From NCBI GenBank assembly GCA_035631655.1, contig DASQIH010000123.1:8970-72969 (forward strand): a stretch of DNA of 64,000 nt. The letters are read 5' to 3'. This document shows positions 9,032-17,047 of this stretch, one piece after another; the stretch's first letter is position 1; every line of letters begins with the position of its first letter. Origin of the DNA: Gp1-AA122 sp035631655. GTDB lineage: Bacteria; Acidobacteriota; Terriglobia; Terriglobales; Acidobacteriaceae. Made by a program: the position numbers and the translations under genes. The notes under the pieces were generated by a model, which worked only from the letters and a program-made list of their open reading frames with translations, ran no database searches and was not told the DNA's origin.

Positions 9032-9700
9032 TTGGGATCGGTTTTGCTTTGCAGTCGGCGATTCGCGCCTTTTCTGGTCTTCCTTGCGCTTGCCTTGCCA
9101 CGCCTGTCAGTCGCGCAAAATGCTGCAGTGCCGACGGCTTCGCTCTCGCCACTCCCATCCGGCACCAATCAATTTGGCCTGTGGGCTAACTACTCGCCCA
9201 ACTCGTTTGTCTTTGACGGAACTACTCGTGGCCGCAAGCTGTTCCTGCTGAACCTGCAGTATGCGCGCGTTCTGCTGGCTCGCCCAATGGCAACGCTTAA
9301 GTACACTGTAGACGTGATTCCGGTAGCGTTGCAGAGCCAGCCCACCCAGGTTTTTCTCGTGAATCGAAATATCCTAAGAAATCCGGCAGGGACAATTTAC
9401 GGGGCAGGTGCGAGCCCTATTGGGTTGCAGCTGAATTTCGGGTCTCGAAGGATACAGCCGTTCCTCAGCGGAAGCGTCGGTTTTGTTTATTTCGCACAAC
9501 AAGTGCCGGTGCTGGAGTCCTCGCAATTCAACTACACCGCAAACATGGGCTTCGGCTTCGAGGTCTTCAGTCGCTCCGGGCGCTCCTTTACGGTTGGATA
9601 CAAGTACCACCACCTCTCCAATGCCGACAGCGCGCCCCTGAATCCTGGGCTGGATTCGAACGTGTTCTACACCGGATTTTCGTTGTTCCGGAGAAAGTAA
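9032..9700 (+). CDS. PagL-like lipid A 3-O-deacylase (acyloxyacyl hydrolase family)
   Basis: An outer-membrane beta-barrel hydrolase that removes an acyl chain from lipid A. After an N-terminal signal peptide (cleavage likely after SVAQ) the chain alternates like a barrel. Near the C-terminus, YKYHHLSNAD followed by NPGLDSN matches the PagL region holding the catalytic His and Ser. There is no ATG before the mature part; TTG at 9032 or 9044 must start it, since an in-frame TAA lies just before 9032. It converges on kdsA, 12 bases apart, and the setting (kdsD, kdsA) fits lipid A work. Confidence 0.8.
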   Translation: MGSVLLCSRRFAPFLVFLALALPRLSVAQNAAVPTASLSPLPSGTNQFGLWANYSPNSFVFDGTTRGRKLFLLNLQYARVLLARPMATLKYTVDVIPVALQSQPTQVFLVNRNILRNPAGTIYGAGASPIGLQLNFGSRRIQPFLSGSVGFVYFAQQVPVLESSQFNYTANMGFGFEVFSRSGRSFTVGYKYHHLSNADSAPLNPGLDSNVFYTGFSLFRRK

Positions 9701-9712
9701 GCACGCCGGAAA

Positions 9713-10561
9713 TCAGATAGCGCGAGCGGCCTCAACCAATCCCCTTTGCACAGCCAACAATTCTTTAAGGACCCCGCGCAACTTGGTTGATTCCAGGGCG
9801 TTCGGCCCGTCTGACTTGGCTTCTTTGGGATTGTCGTGAACTTCCATGAACACGCCATCCACACCTGCCGCCACCGCAGCCCGCGCCAGCACAGGGATGA
9901 ACTCAGGTTGGCCTCCGCTCACGGCCGGTTGGTCATCATCGCCATGAGAGGCTGAAGGCAACTGCACAGAGTGGGTGGCGTCAAACACCACGGGAGCGAA
10001 TTTCCGCATGATGGCCAGGGAGCGCATGTCCACCACCAGGTTGTTGTAGCCGAAGCTTGATCCACGCTCCGTGACAAAGACGCGAGTATTTCCCGCATCG
10101 CGGCACTTGTCGACCACGTGCTTCATGTCCCAGGGCGAAACGAACTGGCCTTTCTTGATGTTGACCACGCGTCCGCTCTTGGCGGCCGCGACGACCAGGT
10201 CGGTCTGCCGGCATAAGAATGCTGGAATCTGCAGCACATCGGCCACTTCTGCCACCTTAGGGACATCAATGGTCTCGTGCACATCGGTGAGGATTGGCAC
10301 CTGTACCTGATCGCGAACCTTGCGCAAGACCTGCAATCCTTGGGATAAACCCGGGCCGCGGTAGCTCTTGATGGAGGTGCGGTTGGCTTTGTCGTAAGAG
10401 GCTTTGAAGATAAAGGGAAACCCGAGCGAGCGAGTTACACCCTTGATGATCTCAGCCATGCGGATAGCGTGATCTTCGCTTTCGATTACGCATGGACCGG
10501 CAATGAGGAAGAGATTGCCTCCTCCGATCACGGCGTTGCCCACTTGGAAACCTTCACCCAT
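9713..10561 (-). CDS. kdsA: 3-deoxy-D-manno-octulosonate 8-phosphate synthase
   Basis: Condenses arabinose 5-phosphate with phosphoenolpyruvate to Kdo 8-phosphate in the cytoplasm. The 282-aa TIM barrel has the family hallmarks: LIAGPCVIES near the N-terminus, FKASYDKANRTS, GPGLSQGL, PILTDVHE and the C-terminal DATHSVQLPS stretch. Together with kdsD it supplies two Kdo enzymes in this region. Confidence 0.96.
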   Translation of the reverse strand: MGEGFQVGNAVIGGGNLFLIAGPCVIESEDHAIRMAEIIKGVTRSLGFPFIFKASYDKANRTSIKSYRGPGLSQGLQVLRKVRDQVQVPILTDVHETIDVPKVAEVADVLQIPAFLCRQTDLVVAAAKSGRVVNIKKGQFVSPWDMKHVVDKCRDAGNTRVFVTERGSSFGYNNLVVDMRSLAIMRKFAPVVFDATHSVQLPSASHGDDDQPAVSGGQPEFIPVLARAAVAAGVDGVFMEVHDNPKEAKSDGPNALESTKLRGVLKELLAVQRGLVEAARAI

Positions 10562-10573
10562 AGTTTCTAGTCT

Positions 10574-10732
10574 TTACTGTCTTCGGTCCGAGGGGCGCGC
10601 CATCGTCGCTTCTTTCCCGTTCGCGGATGTTATTGTGAGCTTCACGGTGCCCTTTTCAACATAGAAGATCGAGTCACTGCGGTCCGCCAGTGAAAAAATG
10701 ATGTCCTTCGCGCGGAAGAAAAGCGCCTTCCA
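10574..10732 (-). pseudogene. Remnant of a Crp/Fnr-type cyclic-nucleotide-binding domain
   Basis: Reading the reverse strand upstream of kdsA gives a stretch ending in a stop at 10574 that contains DIIFSLADRSDSIFYVEKG and VKLTITSANGKEATMA. This matches the core of Crp/Fnr effector domains (IFxxGDxxDxIFYIxKGxVKLTxxSxxGKEAxxA). No start fits, the glycine loop is altered (SLADRSD), and the sequence stops right after the EAT motif, so the rest of the sensor domain and the HTH are missing. The remainder of 10562-10900 holds nothing else I recognise. Confidence 0.6.
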
Positions 10733-10900
10733 TGCTACTGAGAAAGGGACCGAGATTGAATGCCGTGCGAAGCGTCGGGGCCCCCATGCAGCAAATATAC
10801 GCTGAGAACAAGATAATACGTTGACAAGTCAACACGAGGGCCGTCGGTTGCAGCGGTCATTTCGTTTCGGGCTGCCGCTTAGGTGCCCTTGAGCAATTCC

Positions 10901-11455
10901 TTAAGAATCGCAGCCGGGGCCGCGAGGCGACCCACACTCTTTCCACAGCTTTTCCCAATTCCAGATCCGGTACGCGTTCGGCAACGGGAATCCGAGCTGA
11001 TGCGCGAGCATACACACCTGCCCGCGATGGTGGGCTTCGTGAGAAAGCATGTAGCACAGCATTTCCAGGCCAACCGGCCAAGGCGGAGCCCAGCCGTCTC
11101 TGCGAAACTTCTCGACGCGGCCCCCACAACCACCGAGCGCTTCAGAGAGCATTTCCGCGCAGCGAGCGGCGCTCTCCGCCAATCCCGCGCGGGCCTGCTG
11201 CGGCGTGCAGTGCACGCGGTTGAGTTGTCGCGGAACCTTCAGGTGCGGAGCTGTAAGCCTGATCCACTTGCAGCGGACATTGTGCAGGTGCGTGAAGATC
11301 GCCGCAATGGTGCGGACCTTGCCAGGCGCTTTGGCTCTCCAGGCAGCAGGGTCAAGATGTTCGATAAGAATCTGGTTCATGCGATCATTGGCGGCAAAGA
11401 TCTGGACTGCGGCTCGGCCGACTTGAGTGTGAACCTTGTGTTGACGCGTGGTCAC
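10901..11455 (-). CDS. DinB-family four-helix protein
   Basis: A 184-aa DinB/YfiT-like protein: a helical bundle with histidine metal ligands, seen as FTHLHNVR in the second helix and SHEAHHRGQ in the third, ending with the typical W-rich tail. Members are metal-dependent enzymes or thiol transferases of mostly unknown substrate. The start is GTG, preceded by AAGGAGTAGGGAG. It stands alone between two divergent small features. Confidence 0.85.
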   Translation of the reverse strand: MTTRQHKVHTQVGRAAVQIFAANDRMNQILIEHLDPAAWRAKAPGKVRTIAAIFTHLHNVRCKWIRLTAPHLKVPRQLNRVHCTPQQARAGLAESAARCAEMLSEALGGCGGRVEKFRRDGWAPPWPVGLEMLCYMLSHEAHHRGQVCMLAHQLGFPLPNAYRIWNWEKLWKECGSPRGPGCDS

Positions 11456-11623
11456 GGCTCCCTACTCCTTGACCTATAATACTTCCGGGCCATCGGCAAA
11501 CCGGAAGTTAAGAGAATAACCTCAGTAATGACAGCAAGTTAAGTCTAGAGTGGCTAAGACCACAAACTGCGGCTTGACCTAAGCGTTCAATCGAAATAGA
11601 GTGCGCGTGGGAGGAACTCCCCC

Positions 11624-11866
11624 ATGACAAAGCCCTCCTGTGACAGGCACAAGAATCTGCAGATGGTCCCATTTTCATTCGCCTACTCAACGGGCACAAT
11701 CAGTGGCCATGTTTGTCCGGTTCCCGGTTGCGGTCGTGTCCATGACGAGGAAGGTTATTTTGACGTGATCGAGGGGAAAATTCTACGGGCAGAAAGCACG
11801 AAGGAAAGGGGAACCTCGGTGACGGAGAAGATCCTCAAGGTAATCCGTGCAAGAGCGGGAATGTGA
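11624..11866 (+). CDS. Small hypothetical protein with Cys-rich centre
   Basis: An 80-aa protein with C-P-x-x-G-C-G in the middle (HVCPVPGCGR) followed by an acidic stretch EEGYFDVIEG and a charged helical tail. The two close cysteines plus an earlier cysteine and histidine (CDRH) could bind zinc. The ATG at 11624 has a GGGAGGAACTCCCCC stretch before it. Function unknown. Confidence 0.5.
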   Translation: MTKPSCDRHKNLQMVPFSFAYSTGTISGHVCPVPGCGRVHDEEGYFDVIEGKILRAESTKERGTSVTEKILKVIRARAGM

Positions 11867-11915
11867 ATGTACTACCGTGCGCCAGGAGAATGCGAATCCG
11901 GCCTGGATGGAAGAA

Positions 11916-12108
11916 CTACTTCGGTCGGAATTGAAGAGAAGCCGCTTGCGCAAACGTCACGTCGTCTGGCTTCATGACCAATGCCGACTCGGAAGTGCAC
12001 GCATAATCGGTAAAGGCCCCGCGGACCGTGCCGACCACATCGTCGCCGAGTTTGACTGCGTACGCCCCGGCCAACCGCTTCAACCTGACCGGCCACATCA
12101 GCGCCCAG
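11916..12108 (-). pseudogene. Fragment of a zinc-type alcohol dehydrogenase/quinone oxidoreductase, frameshifted
   Basis: Read backwards from 12108, the sequence gives LGADVAGQVEAVGRGV in one frame; after a one-base shift near 12060 it continues as VKLGDDVVGTV, GAFTDYAC, SALVMKPDDVTFAQAASL. This is the N-terminal half of the MDR superfamily in the right order. Neither end is intact: the 5' end abuts the stop codon of the DUF4386 gene (12109) and the 3' end stops after AQAASL, where the cofactor-binding domain should begin. Confidence 0.8.
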
Positions 12109-12849
12109 TTATGCTCCGCTAACTCGCCCAGTGCCTGCTTTCTCTTTCCACTTCGCTACGTCCACGCCCTTCACAAGAAGCCAAAGGCAGAGTGATGCCT
12201 CCCCAACAAAGGCAGGAAGAAGAATGACGGGGAATAACCGATCTGCGAAGGCGGGGGCCAGAATCAGCGCGAAGCTATTCGTCAAATAGCACAAACCAGC
12301 GATCTCGATCAGAACGCCGATTGCCCTTGGAAGATAGCCCGACTTGAAGATCAGGTAGCCGATAACGACGCAGAAATAGCCGAAGAAGATCAGGCTCACG
12401 CCAAAGCCATAGCCATGCGACTTGAGCGTCAAGCTCGCCATGGCATAGAGCTGCTCCGGGGCGAATGCTTTGAGGTATCCAGCGTTCCCCAGCGGAAACA
12501 ACGCCTGTATGAGATACATCGTCGTGGCGGCCTCGACTGCGATCGCCACCAGATTGAAGAATGCCGCCAGCAAAGCGAGTTCTCTGCTGACCGGTTTCAA
12601 CAAGACAAAAAAGATCATGAGCAGGGCAACCGCGCAAATCAGCAAGAGCAGTTCGGCAGCGATATGGAAGCGCCACAGCGACTCCATCGACCTGATGTTG
12701 GCGGCTGTGGCCGCTGCGTCGCCCGGTACGATCAGCCTGTCCCGGACGAAGGCTTCGCCGAAGAGGCCCACGACAATGATGATCAGGTAGAGCGCGCCGC
12801 CGATTCTTGCGTAAAGTTGCGGCGATGTTTCAACAGTACGATCTGTCAT
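12109..12849 (-). CDS. DUF4386 multi-pass membrane protein
   Basis: A 246-aa protein with about six hydrophobic helices, starting QLYARIGGALYLIIIV, the usual opening of DUF4386 proteins. Function unknown for the family. The ATG at 12849 follows AAGGAGACGAA, a strong ribosome binding site, and is preferred over 12873. It lies downstream of another DUF4386-like gene and a GntR/ABC operon on the same strand, but a 181-base gap with a palindromic repeat separates it from them. Confidence 0.85.
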   Translation of the reverse strand: MTDRTVETSPQLYARIGGALYLIIIVVGLFGEAFVRDRLIVPGDAAATAANIRSMESLWRFHIAAELLLLICAVALLMIFFVLLKPVSRELALLAAFFNLVAIAVEAATTMYLIQALFPLGNAGYLKAFAPEQLYAMASLTLKSHGYGFGVSLIFFGYFCVVIGYLIFKSGYLPRAIGVLIEIAGLCYLTNSFALILAPAFADRLFPVILLPAFVGEASLCLWLLVKGVDVAKWKEKAGTGRVSGA

Positions 12850-12954
12850 TTCGTCTCCTTGTGAATGTGACATCCACGCCTAGCGACGTACTACTTGGAC
12901 ATCGCCGCACAAGCAGAGCTTGGGACGGGGCACCCGGCTACCCGTTGATGAGAT

Positions 12955-12983
12955 CCCACGTTTCGAAAATCGCGAAATGTGGG
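12955..12983. repeat. Short palindromic element
   Basis: CCCAC at 12955 and GTGGG at 12979 enclose TTTCG-aaaat-CGcGAAA, giving an imperfect hairpin of about 12 pairs. It sits in the gap between the two DUF4386 genes. It could be a REP-like dispersed repeat or part of a terminator; only one copy is visible here. Confidence 0.4.
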
Positions 12984-13030
12984 GCACCCACGCTTGGACG
13001 GAGCACGCGACCATCCTCGTTTTGTGGTTT

Positions 13031-13765
13031 CTACCTCCCTGCGACTTCTACGCCATGCACTTCGGCATCAAGGGAGCGATGCCGTTCATCGAACCCTTTG
13101 ATCATCAGCCACACCGCCAGAAGCACGTAGGCCGGAGCCAACGGCATGGCTAACCGCGTTTCTGGGGGATACCCGAAGAGTCCCCGCAATGTGACTCCTG
13201 TGATCTGAAGCATGCTCCCGACCAGCCCAAACGCAGCCAGTACGCGCGGAAGGAGCCGGAATCGGTACAGCAGACTGAAGAGCAGGAAGATCCAACTTCC
13301 TACCACAAGCAGGGACGAATAATGCGCCCACTTCCGTGCCGAGCCGACCACCAGGGCGAGCGCTTGGAAAACCTCGGCCTTTGTGGCGCCTGCCTTCGCG
13401 TACTCCTGGCTCAAAGACAACATGGACAGGAGGTGTGCGTTGTCGACAGCCTGCAGTGAAAAACCGGCCACAGCCAGCGCCAGCAGCCAGAACGCCATTG
13501 CGGAGCTGTACCGGCGAAAGACCGGCAATGCCACGATGGCGATGCCGATCGCAACCGCACTGCCCGCGAACAAGAGAATCACCGCCGCGCGTACTTGAAC
13601 AGAATTCCCCGCCGCAGTTGCCAGGAAGCCAGGCGGCGCTATGAGTGGGTGCAGCAACATAAACGGCACCATAAGTCCGATGGCTAAATGTATGAGCAAC
13701 AGCAGGCCGATAATTTGACCGACATGTGGCGGTTCTGCACCTTCCATCCTTACTGCGGTGCTCAT
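13031..13765 (-). CDS. DUF4386-like membrane protein
   Basis: About 244 aa with six hydrophobic helices and the topology of DUF4386 proteins (GLLLLIHLAIG near the start, LLYRFRLLPRVLAAFGLVG toward the end). The ATG at 13765 has AAGGAG eight bases upstream; ATG 13771 is in frame but too close to it. The gene follows the ABC permease by about 40 bases and is probably the last gene of the GntR-controlled operon. Confidence 0.75.
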   Translation of the reverse strand: MSTAVRMEGAEPPHVGQIIGLLLLIHLAIGLMVPFMLLHPLIAPPGFLATAAGNSVQVRAAVILLFAGSAVAIGIAIVALPVFRRYSSAMAFWLLALAVAGFSLQAVDNAHLLSMLSLSQEYAKAGATKAEVFQALALVVGSARKWAHYSSLLVVGSWIFLLFSLLYRFRLLPRVLAAFGLVGSMLQITGVTLRGLFGYPPETRLAMPLAPAYVLLAVWLMIKGFDERHRSLDAEVHGVEVAGR

Positions 13766-13809
13766 AGTCATTTCTCCTTACGCGAAGGACTCACACAAGA
13801 TCACGCGAA

Positions 13810-14739
13810 TCAGATCGGTCCACGATAGCGACGTAGCCGTACCGCTGCCGCGAGGAATGCCGCGGTAACTGCCAGCCCGATCCACAGGTCCGGACTGCTT
13901 AGGAATCGCCCTGGAGTAAGATGTGTCATCGGATCCAGCGGAAACGTGCCCGGCATTGTCACTGCCTCCGTACCAGTACCGGTCAAGCGGTACTCCAGCA
14001 TGCCTACGAAATGCGAAGTGTTGAACACAAGCTTCTCGATGACGGCGATTGCCAGCAGCGGCAGGACCGCCCATAGAAATGCCGCGCGCCGCGCCCAGCC
14101 TGAGACCAGCAGTAGATACCCGTAGAGGGGCGCGGGCGAGAGCGTATGCACAGTTATAAGGTGGTAGAGCAGCAGCAGCGCCATCTGGAAAAAAGACAGC
14201 TGTGTCCACAGCATCGCGACATTCTGGCCGCTGCCCAACAGCACTGCGCTGCTCAGGAGCAGCATGATCCACTGCATGGCAACGGTGATCGCAAAGGTGA
14301 GCAGTGGGAGAACGACGAGCGGGATGCTTGCCTTCGAGAGCACGGTCGTGAGATCGGAAACCGGCAGCGACTTCCAGAACAGGATGCTGCGATCGCGTCG
14401 CTCGCCGTGCAAGGCATCGAGACAATAGAGCGCCCCGACGAGCATAAGGGTAAGCATCAACACAGCCGCCCCGATATCGTACGGCATCGCGATCGCTTCG
14501 CGCTGGTGCGCTGGGTCGAGCCCCGACAGGGCACGCATCTTGGCCGGCAGACGGACCAAGCTGATCAGAAAACCGCATAGAAATACGGCGGCAACGGCCA
14601 GGGGTGCGATATAGATGGAACGGTTCTCCCACAATTCGCGTCGCATCGCCCAGTACAGGGGCCGGGTCGCGGACAGCGCGCCGGGTACGATGCTCTGCGC
14701 TTGAAACGACTCGGGCATCGCGTTGGACTGTGTATTCAT
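13810..14739 (-). CDS. ABC-2 type transporter permease
   Basis: A 309-aa inner-membrane subunit with six predicted helices, the first at YIAPLAVAAVFLCGFLISL. A cytoplasmic/periplasmic loop of charged residues (LHGERRDRSILFWKSLPVSD) is typical of ABC-2 permeases next to YtrB-like ATPases. The start codon overlaps the end of the ATPase gene as ATGA, so both are translated together. The substrate cannot be read from the sequence; relatives export peptides or antibiotics. Confidence 0.85.
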   Translation of the reverse strand: MNTQSNAMPESFQAQSIVPGALSATRPLYWAMRRELWENRSIYIAPLAVAAVFLCGFLISLVRLPAKMRALSGLDPAHQREAIAMPYDIGAAVLMLTLMLVGALYCLDALHGERRDRSILFWKSLPVSDLTTVLSKASIPLVVLPLLTFAITVAMQWIMLLLSSAVLLGSGQNVAMLWTQLSFFQMALLLLYHLITVHTLSPAPLYGYLLLVSGWARRAAFLWAVLPLLAIAVIEKLVFNTSHFVGMLEYRLTGTGTEAVTMPGTFPLDPMTHLTPGRFLSSPDLWIGLAVTAAFLAAAVRLRRYRGPI

Positions 14740-15611
14740 CTAGCTGCTCCTTGTGCCTGGCCGGCCTGATTGCCCATGATGGCAACGAACAAATCGGCGA
14801 TGCTGGGCTTGCGCACCTCGCCAAGTGCGGCGAGTTGCTGACGATCGACATGATCGAACAGCAGGATGCTTCGACCCAGCAACTGGCGTTCGTGAATCGG
14901 CTTGAGCGCCCGTGCAGGGGCCGCATTTTCGGGATTCACCATCACTTCCATATAGCGCGACTCGAATTCTTCCATGCTGCAGCCAAATACGATGCGGCCG
15001 CGATTGATGAACATCACATCAGTGAGGACGTCCTGGATCTCGTCCACCTGATGTGTGGTCACCATGATGGTGCGGCCGCGATCGAAGTAGTCGTTCAGCA
15101 GCGAATCGTAGAACTGCTTGCGAAAAAGGATGTCAAGCCCAAGCGTAGGCTCGTCCAGCACCAGCAATCGCGCGTCAATGGCCATGACCAGGACGAGGTG
15201 CAGCTGAGTCACCATGCCCTTCGACAATTCCCGGACCTTGCTGGTGTGCCGGATGGTGGTCTTGGCGAGAAAACCTTCCGCCTTCCCGCGATCGAATCGC
15301 GGATGCACGCCGGCCACGTAATCCAGCACCTGCGAAACTCGGATCCACCGCGGCAGCACCGCGACATCGGCAATGAAGGAAACGTCGCGCATGAGTTGAT
15401 CGCGCTCGGTCCAGGGATCGCGTCCGAGCACCTTCAGCTCTCCCTGATACGGGATGAGGCCTAGAATCGCGTTGAGTGCGGTAGTCTTGCCTGCGCCATT
15501 GGGGCCGATCAGTCCGAGGATGCGGCCCTCCTCGACACGCAAATCGACACCGTCCAGCGCGACCGTTGTGCCGAACGCCTTGCGGAGTCCCCGTGCTTCT
15601 ATGCATGCCAT
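14736..15611 (-). CDS. ABC transporter ATP-binding protein (YtrB-like)
   Basis: A 291-aa ATPase with Walker A GPNGAGKTT, a signature of the form ELSKGM instead of LSGGQ, Walker B LLVLDEPTLGLD and the switch histidine in VTTHQVDE. The LSKGM form is common in ABC-2 systems controlled by small GntR regulators. The ATG at 15611 (MACIEARGLRKAFG) lies 4 bases after the regulator's stop with AGGAGG upstream; a longer start at 15665 would run through that gene. It energises the permease encoded next. Confidence 0.92.
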   Translation of the reverse strand: MACIEARGLRKAFGTTVALDGVDLRVEEGRILGLIGPNGAGKTTALNAILGLIPYQGELKVLGRDPWTERDQLMRDVSFIADVAVLPRWIRVSQVLDYVAGVHPRFDRGKAEGFLAKTTIRHTSKVRELSKGMVTQLHLVLVMAIDARLLVLDEPTLGLDILFRKQFYDSLLNDYFDRGRTIMVTTHQVDEIQDVLTDVMFINRGRIVFGCSMEEFESRYMEVMVNPENAAPARALKPIHERQLLGRSILLFDHVDRQQLAALGEVRKPSIADLFVAIMGNQAGQAQGAAR

Positions 15612-15615
15612 GAAT

Positions 15616-16005
15616 TCAGCGCTCCTCCTGTTTGGCTTTCGACTTGGATTGACTGCTCGCGCCATTCAGCAGTTCTTCTGGTTTGAGTCCGAGACGCTGC
15701 ATGGTGGCTTGGACCCTGGGCCATTCTTCCGCAAGAAATTTCTGGCGTTCACCCTTTAGCAACACGCTGCGTGCCCCGGCATTGATGAACATGCCGCGGC
15801 CTCGTTTGGTCTCGACCACTCCCTCGTCTACCAGTTCTTGATAGCCCTTCAGGACCGTGAGCGGGTTGACCCGATATTCGGCTGCGACATTACGCACCGA
15901 TGGTAGCGGATCGCCTTCCTTGAGCACGCCGTCGAGTATCATCGCGACCACACGGTCGCGAAGCTGGCGGTAAATCGGCTGACTGTCGTTCCACTCACGG
16001 TCCAT
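15616..16005 (-). CDS. GntR-family regulator, YtrA subfamily
   Basis: A 129-aa repressor with a GntR winged helix (IYRQLRDRVVAMI, PLPSVRNVAAEYRVNPLTVLKGYQELVDEG) and a short C-terminal helical region instead of a full effector domain, as in YtrA proteins. It lies between a secreted protein and the ABC genes in one operon. YtrA-type repressors normally bind a palindrome in front of their own operon; the perfect palindrome at 16743-16770 is the obvious candidate. Confidence 0.92.
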   Translation of the reverse strand: MDREWNDSQPIYRQLRDRVVAMILDGVLKEGDPLPSVRNVAAEYRVNPLTVLKGYQELVDEGVVETKRGRGMFINAGARSVLLKGERQKFLAEEWPRVQATMQRLGLKPEELLNGASSQSKSKAKQEER

Positions 16006-16023
16006 CAGGTTTCCCGGATAATG

Positions 16024-16659
16024 TCACTTGCCGGCGACAACGCTCCCGTCGTTTTTACGCTGCAGGTCGAAGTGCGCATGGACGGGCTTGTCCCCTGGCA
16101 TCATATACGTCCAGTCTTCGGTGTGATGGTTGGCGTCAATCACGGTGAACACGGCGTGGTGCATGTGTCCGTATTGCGTGCCACCGGAAATATCGACAAA
16201 ATCGAATTCCACCGTTTTGCCGTCCGGCGAGGTCCTGGCCACCATCCGCGGTCGATTCCCGGCGTCGCAGTAGTGAACCAAATTGAGGCGATCTCCGTCC
16301 AGGTACACGATGGTGACCGGCCGGTCGTACCGAGTCGGGTCGTCTGGCACTCCCACGGCATACATTTCGTGTACCAGCGCGTTTCCTCGGGAAGTCACGC
16401 GCATAGAGACCTCCGAAGGCAGCTTGTCGTCCATATCGGGCTGCGGCGGGTCGATCGTCAGCTTAGCTGTCCAGATACCGGCCAGCGTTTTCATCGTGTC
16501 GAAAGACTTCTGCGCGTCGGACTTCGGGGCGGGGGTGTCGGCCGCCTTGTGTGCGTGTGTGTCGGACTGCGCGACAGACTTTCCCGCGTCGGACTGGGCA
16601 AAAGCCATGGTGGAGAGCGCCATCAGGGCAACGGGCAGCATAATTCGAAGGGATTTCAT
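16024..16659 (-). CDS. Secreted protein of unknown function, first gene of the GntR operon
   Basis: A 211-aa protein with a signal peptide (MKSLRIMLPVALMALSTMAFAQ) and a low-complexity Asp/Ala/Lys linker up to about residue 50. The folded domain has an LAGIWTAKLTID opening and many beta-strands, ending around FDLQRKNDGS. This resembles the DUF1579-like/lipocalin-like beta-barrel look, unconfirmed. It ends 18 bases before gntR and starts about 84 bases downstream of the palindrome, so it is likely the first gene controlled by the regulator. Confidence 0.75.
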   Translation of the reverse strand: MKSLRIMLPVALMALSTMAFAQSDAGKSVAQSDTHAHKAADTPAPKSDAQKSFDTMKTLAGIWTAKLTIDPPQPDMDDKLPSEVSMRVTSRGNALVHEMYAVGVPDDPTRYDRPVTIVYLDGDRLNLVHYCDAGNRPRMVARTSPDGKTVEFDFVDISGGTQYGHMHHAVFTVIDANHHTEDWTYMMPGDKPVHAHFDLQRKNDGSVVAGK

Positions 16660-16742
16660 GTTTCATTCTCCTTAATCCTTTTTTACTTCCGGGTCAGGGT
16701 GCTTCCTCGCGTACTCAGGAGCAAGCGGTCCTCTAACTTTCT

Positions 16743-16770
16743 CTAGTGTTATAGTTAACTATAACACTAG
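16743..16770. promoter_or_regulatory. Perfect 28-bp palindrome, likely GntR operator
   Basis: CTAGTGTTATAGTT followed directly by its exact reverse complement. It lies 84 bases before the first gene of the operon that encodes a YtrA-type GntR repressor. The GT-rich outer and AC-rich inner arms fit operators of this subfamily. The remaining bases between 16771 and 17047 hold no gene I recognise. Confidence 0.8.
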
Positions 16771-17047
16771 GTCACATGCAAGCTTTTTTTTAACTCTCCA
16801 GCCCGCCCGTAGCCGTGTAGTGAGTTGGGCCGATAAATTGCCCCGACAGTCCCGGCGTTCTTGCTCGTGAGACGGCAAGCGGTGGCACCGGGCCCTTCCA
16901 GCTAAAGGTCACATTTGTTGGCAGGTAAGAAGGTTCGGACAAAGGGCGGTTAAGCGAACTGGCCCGTCGCGCCAACTGGCCGCGAGAATCCGCTTCTAAA
17001 TCGGAGGGTGCGTAATTTATGAGCAACTTTGAGGCGGGTCGGGTGCA

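Noticed and set aside
11847..12122. Plus-strand 91-codon frame
   Set aside because: It runs antisense to the readable alcohol dehydrogenase remnant and has no domain.
13778..14926. Minus-strand open frame of 382 codons overlapping the ABC permease
   Set aside because: Different frame of the permease gene; Arg/Ser/Pro-rich product without hydrophobic helices, whereas the alternative frame gives a clear permease.
16790..17026. Minus-strand 78-codon frame near the palindrome
   Set aside because: No ribosome binding site, proline/serine-rich, no family resemblance.
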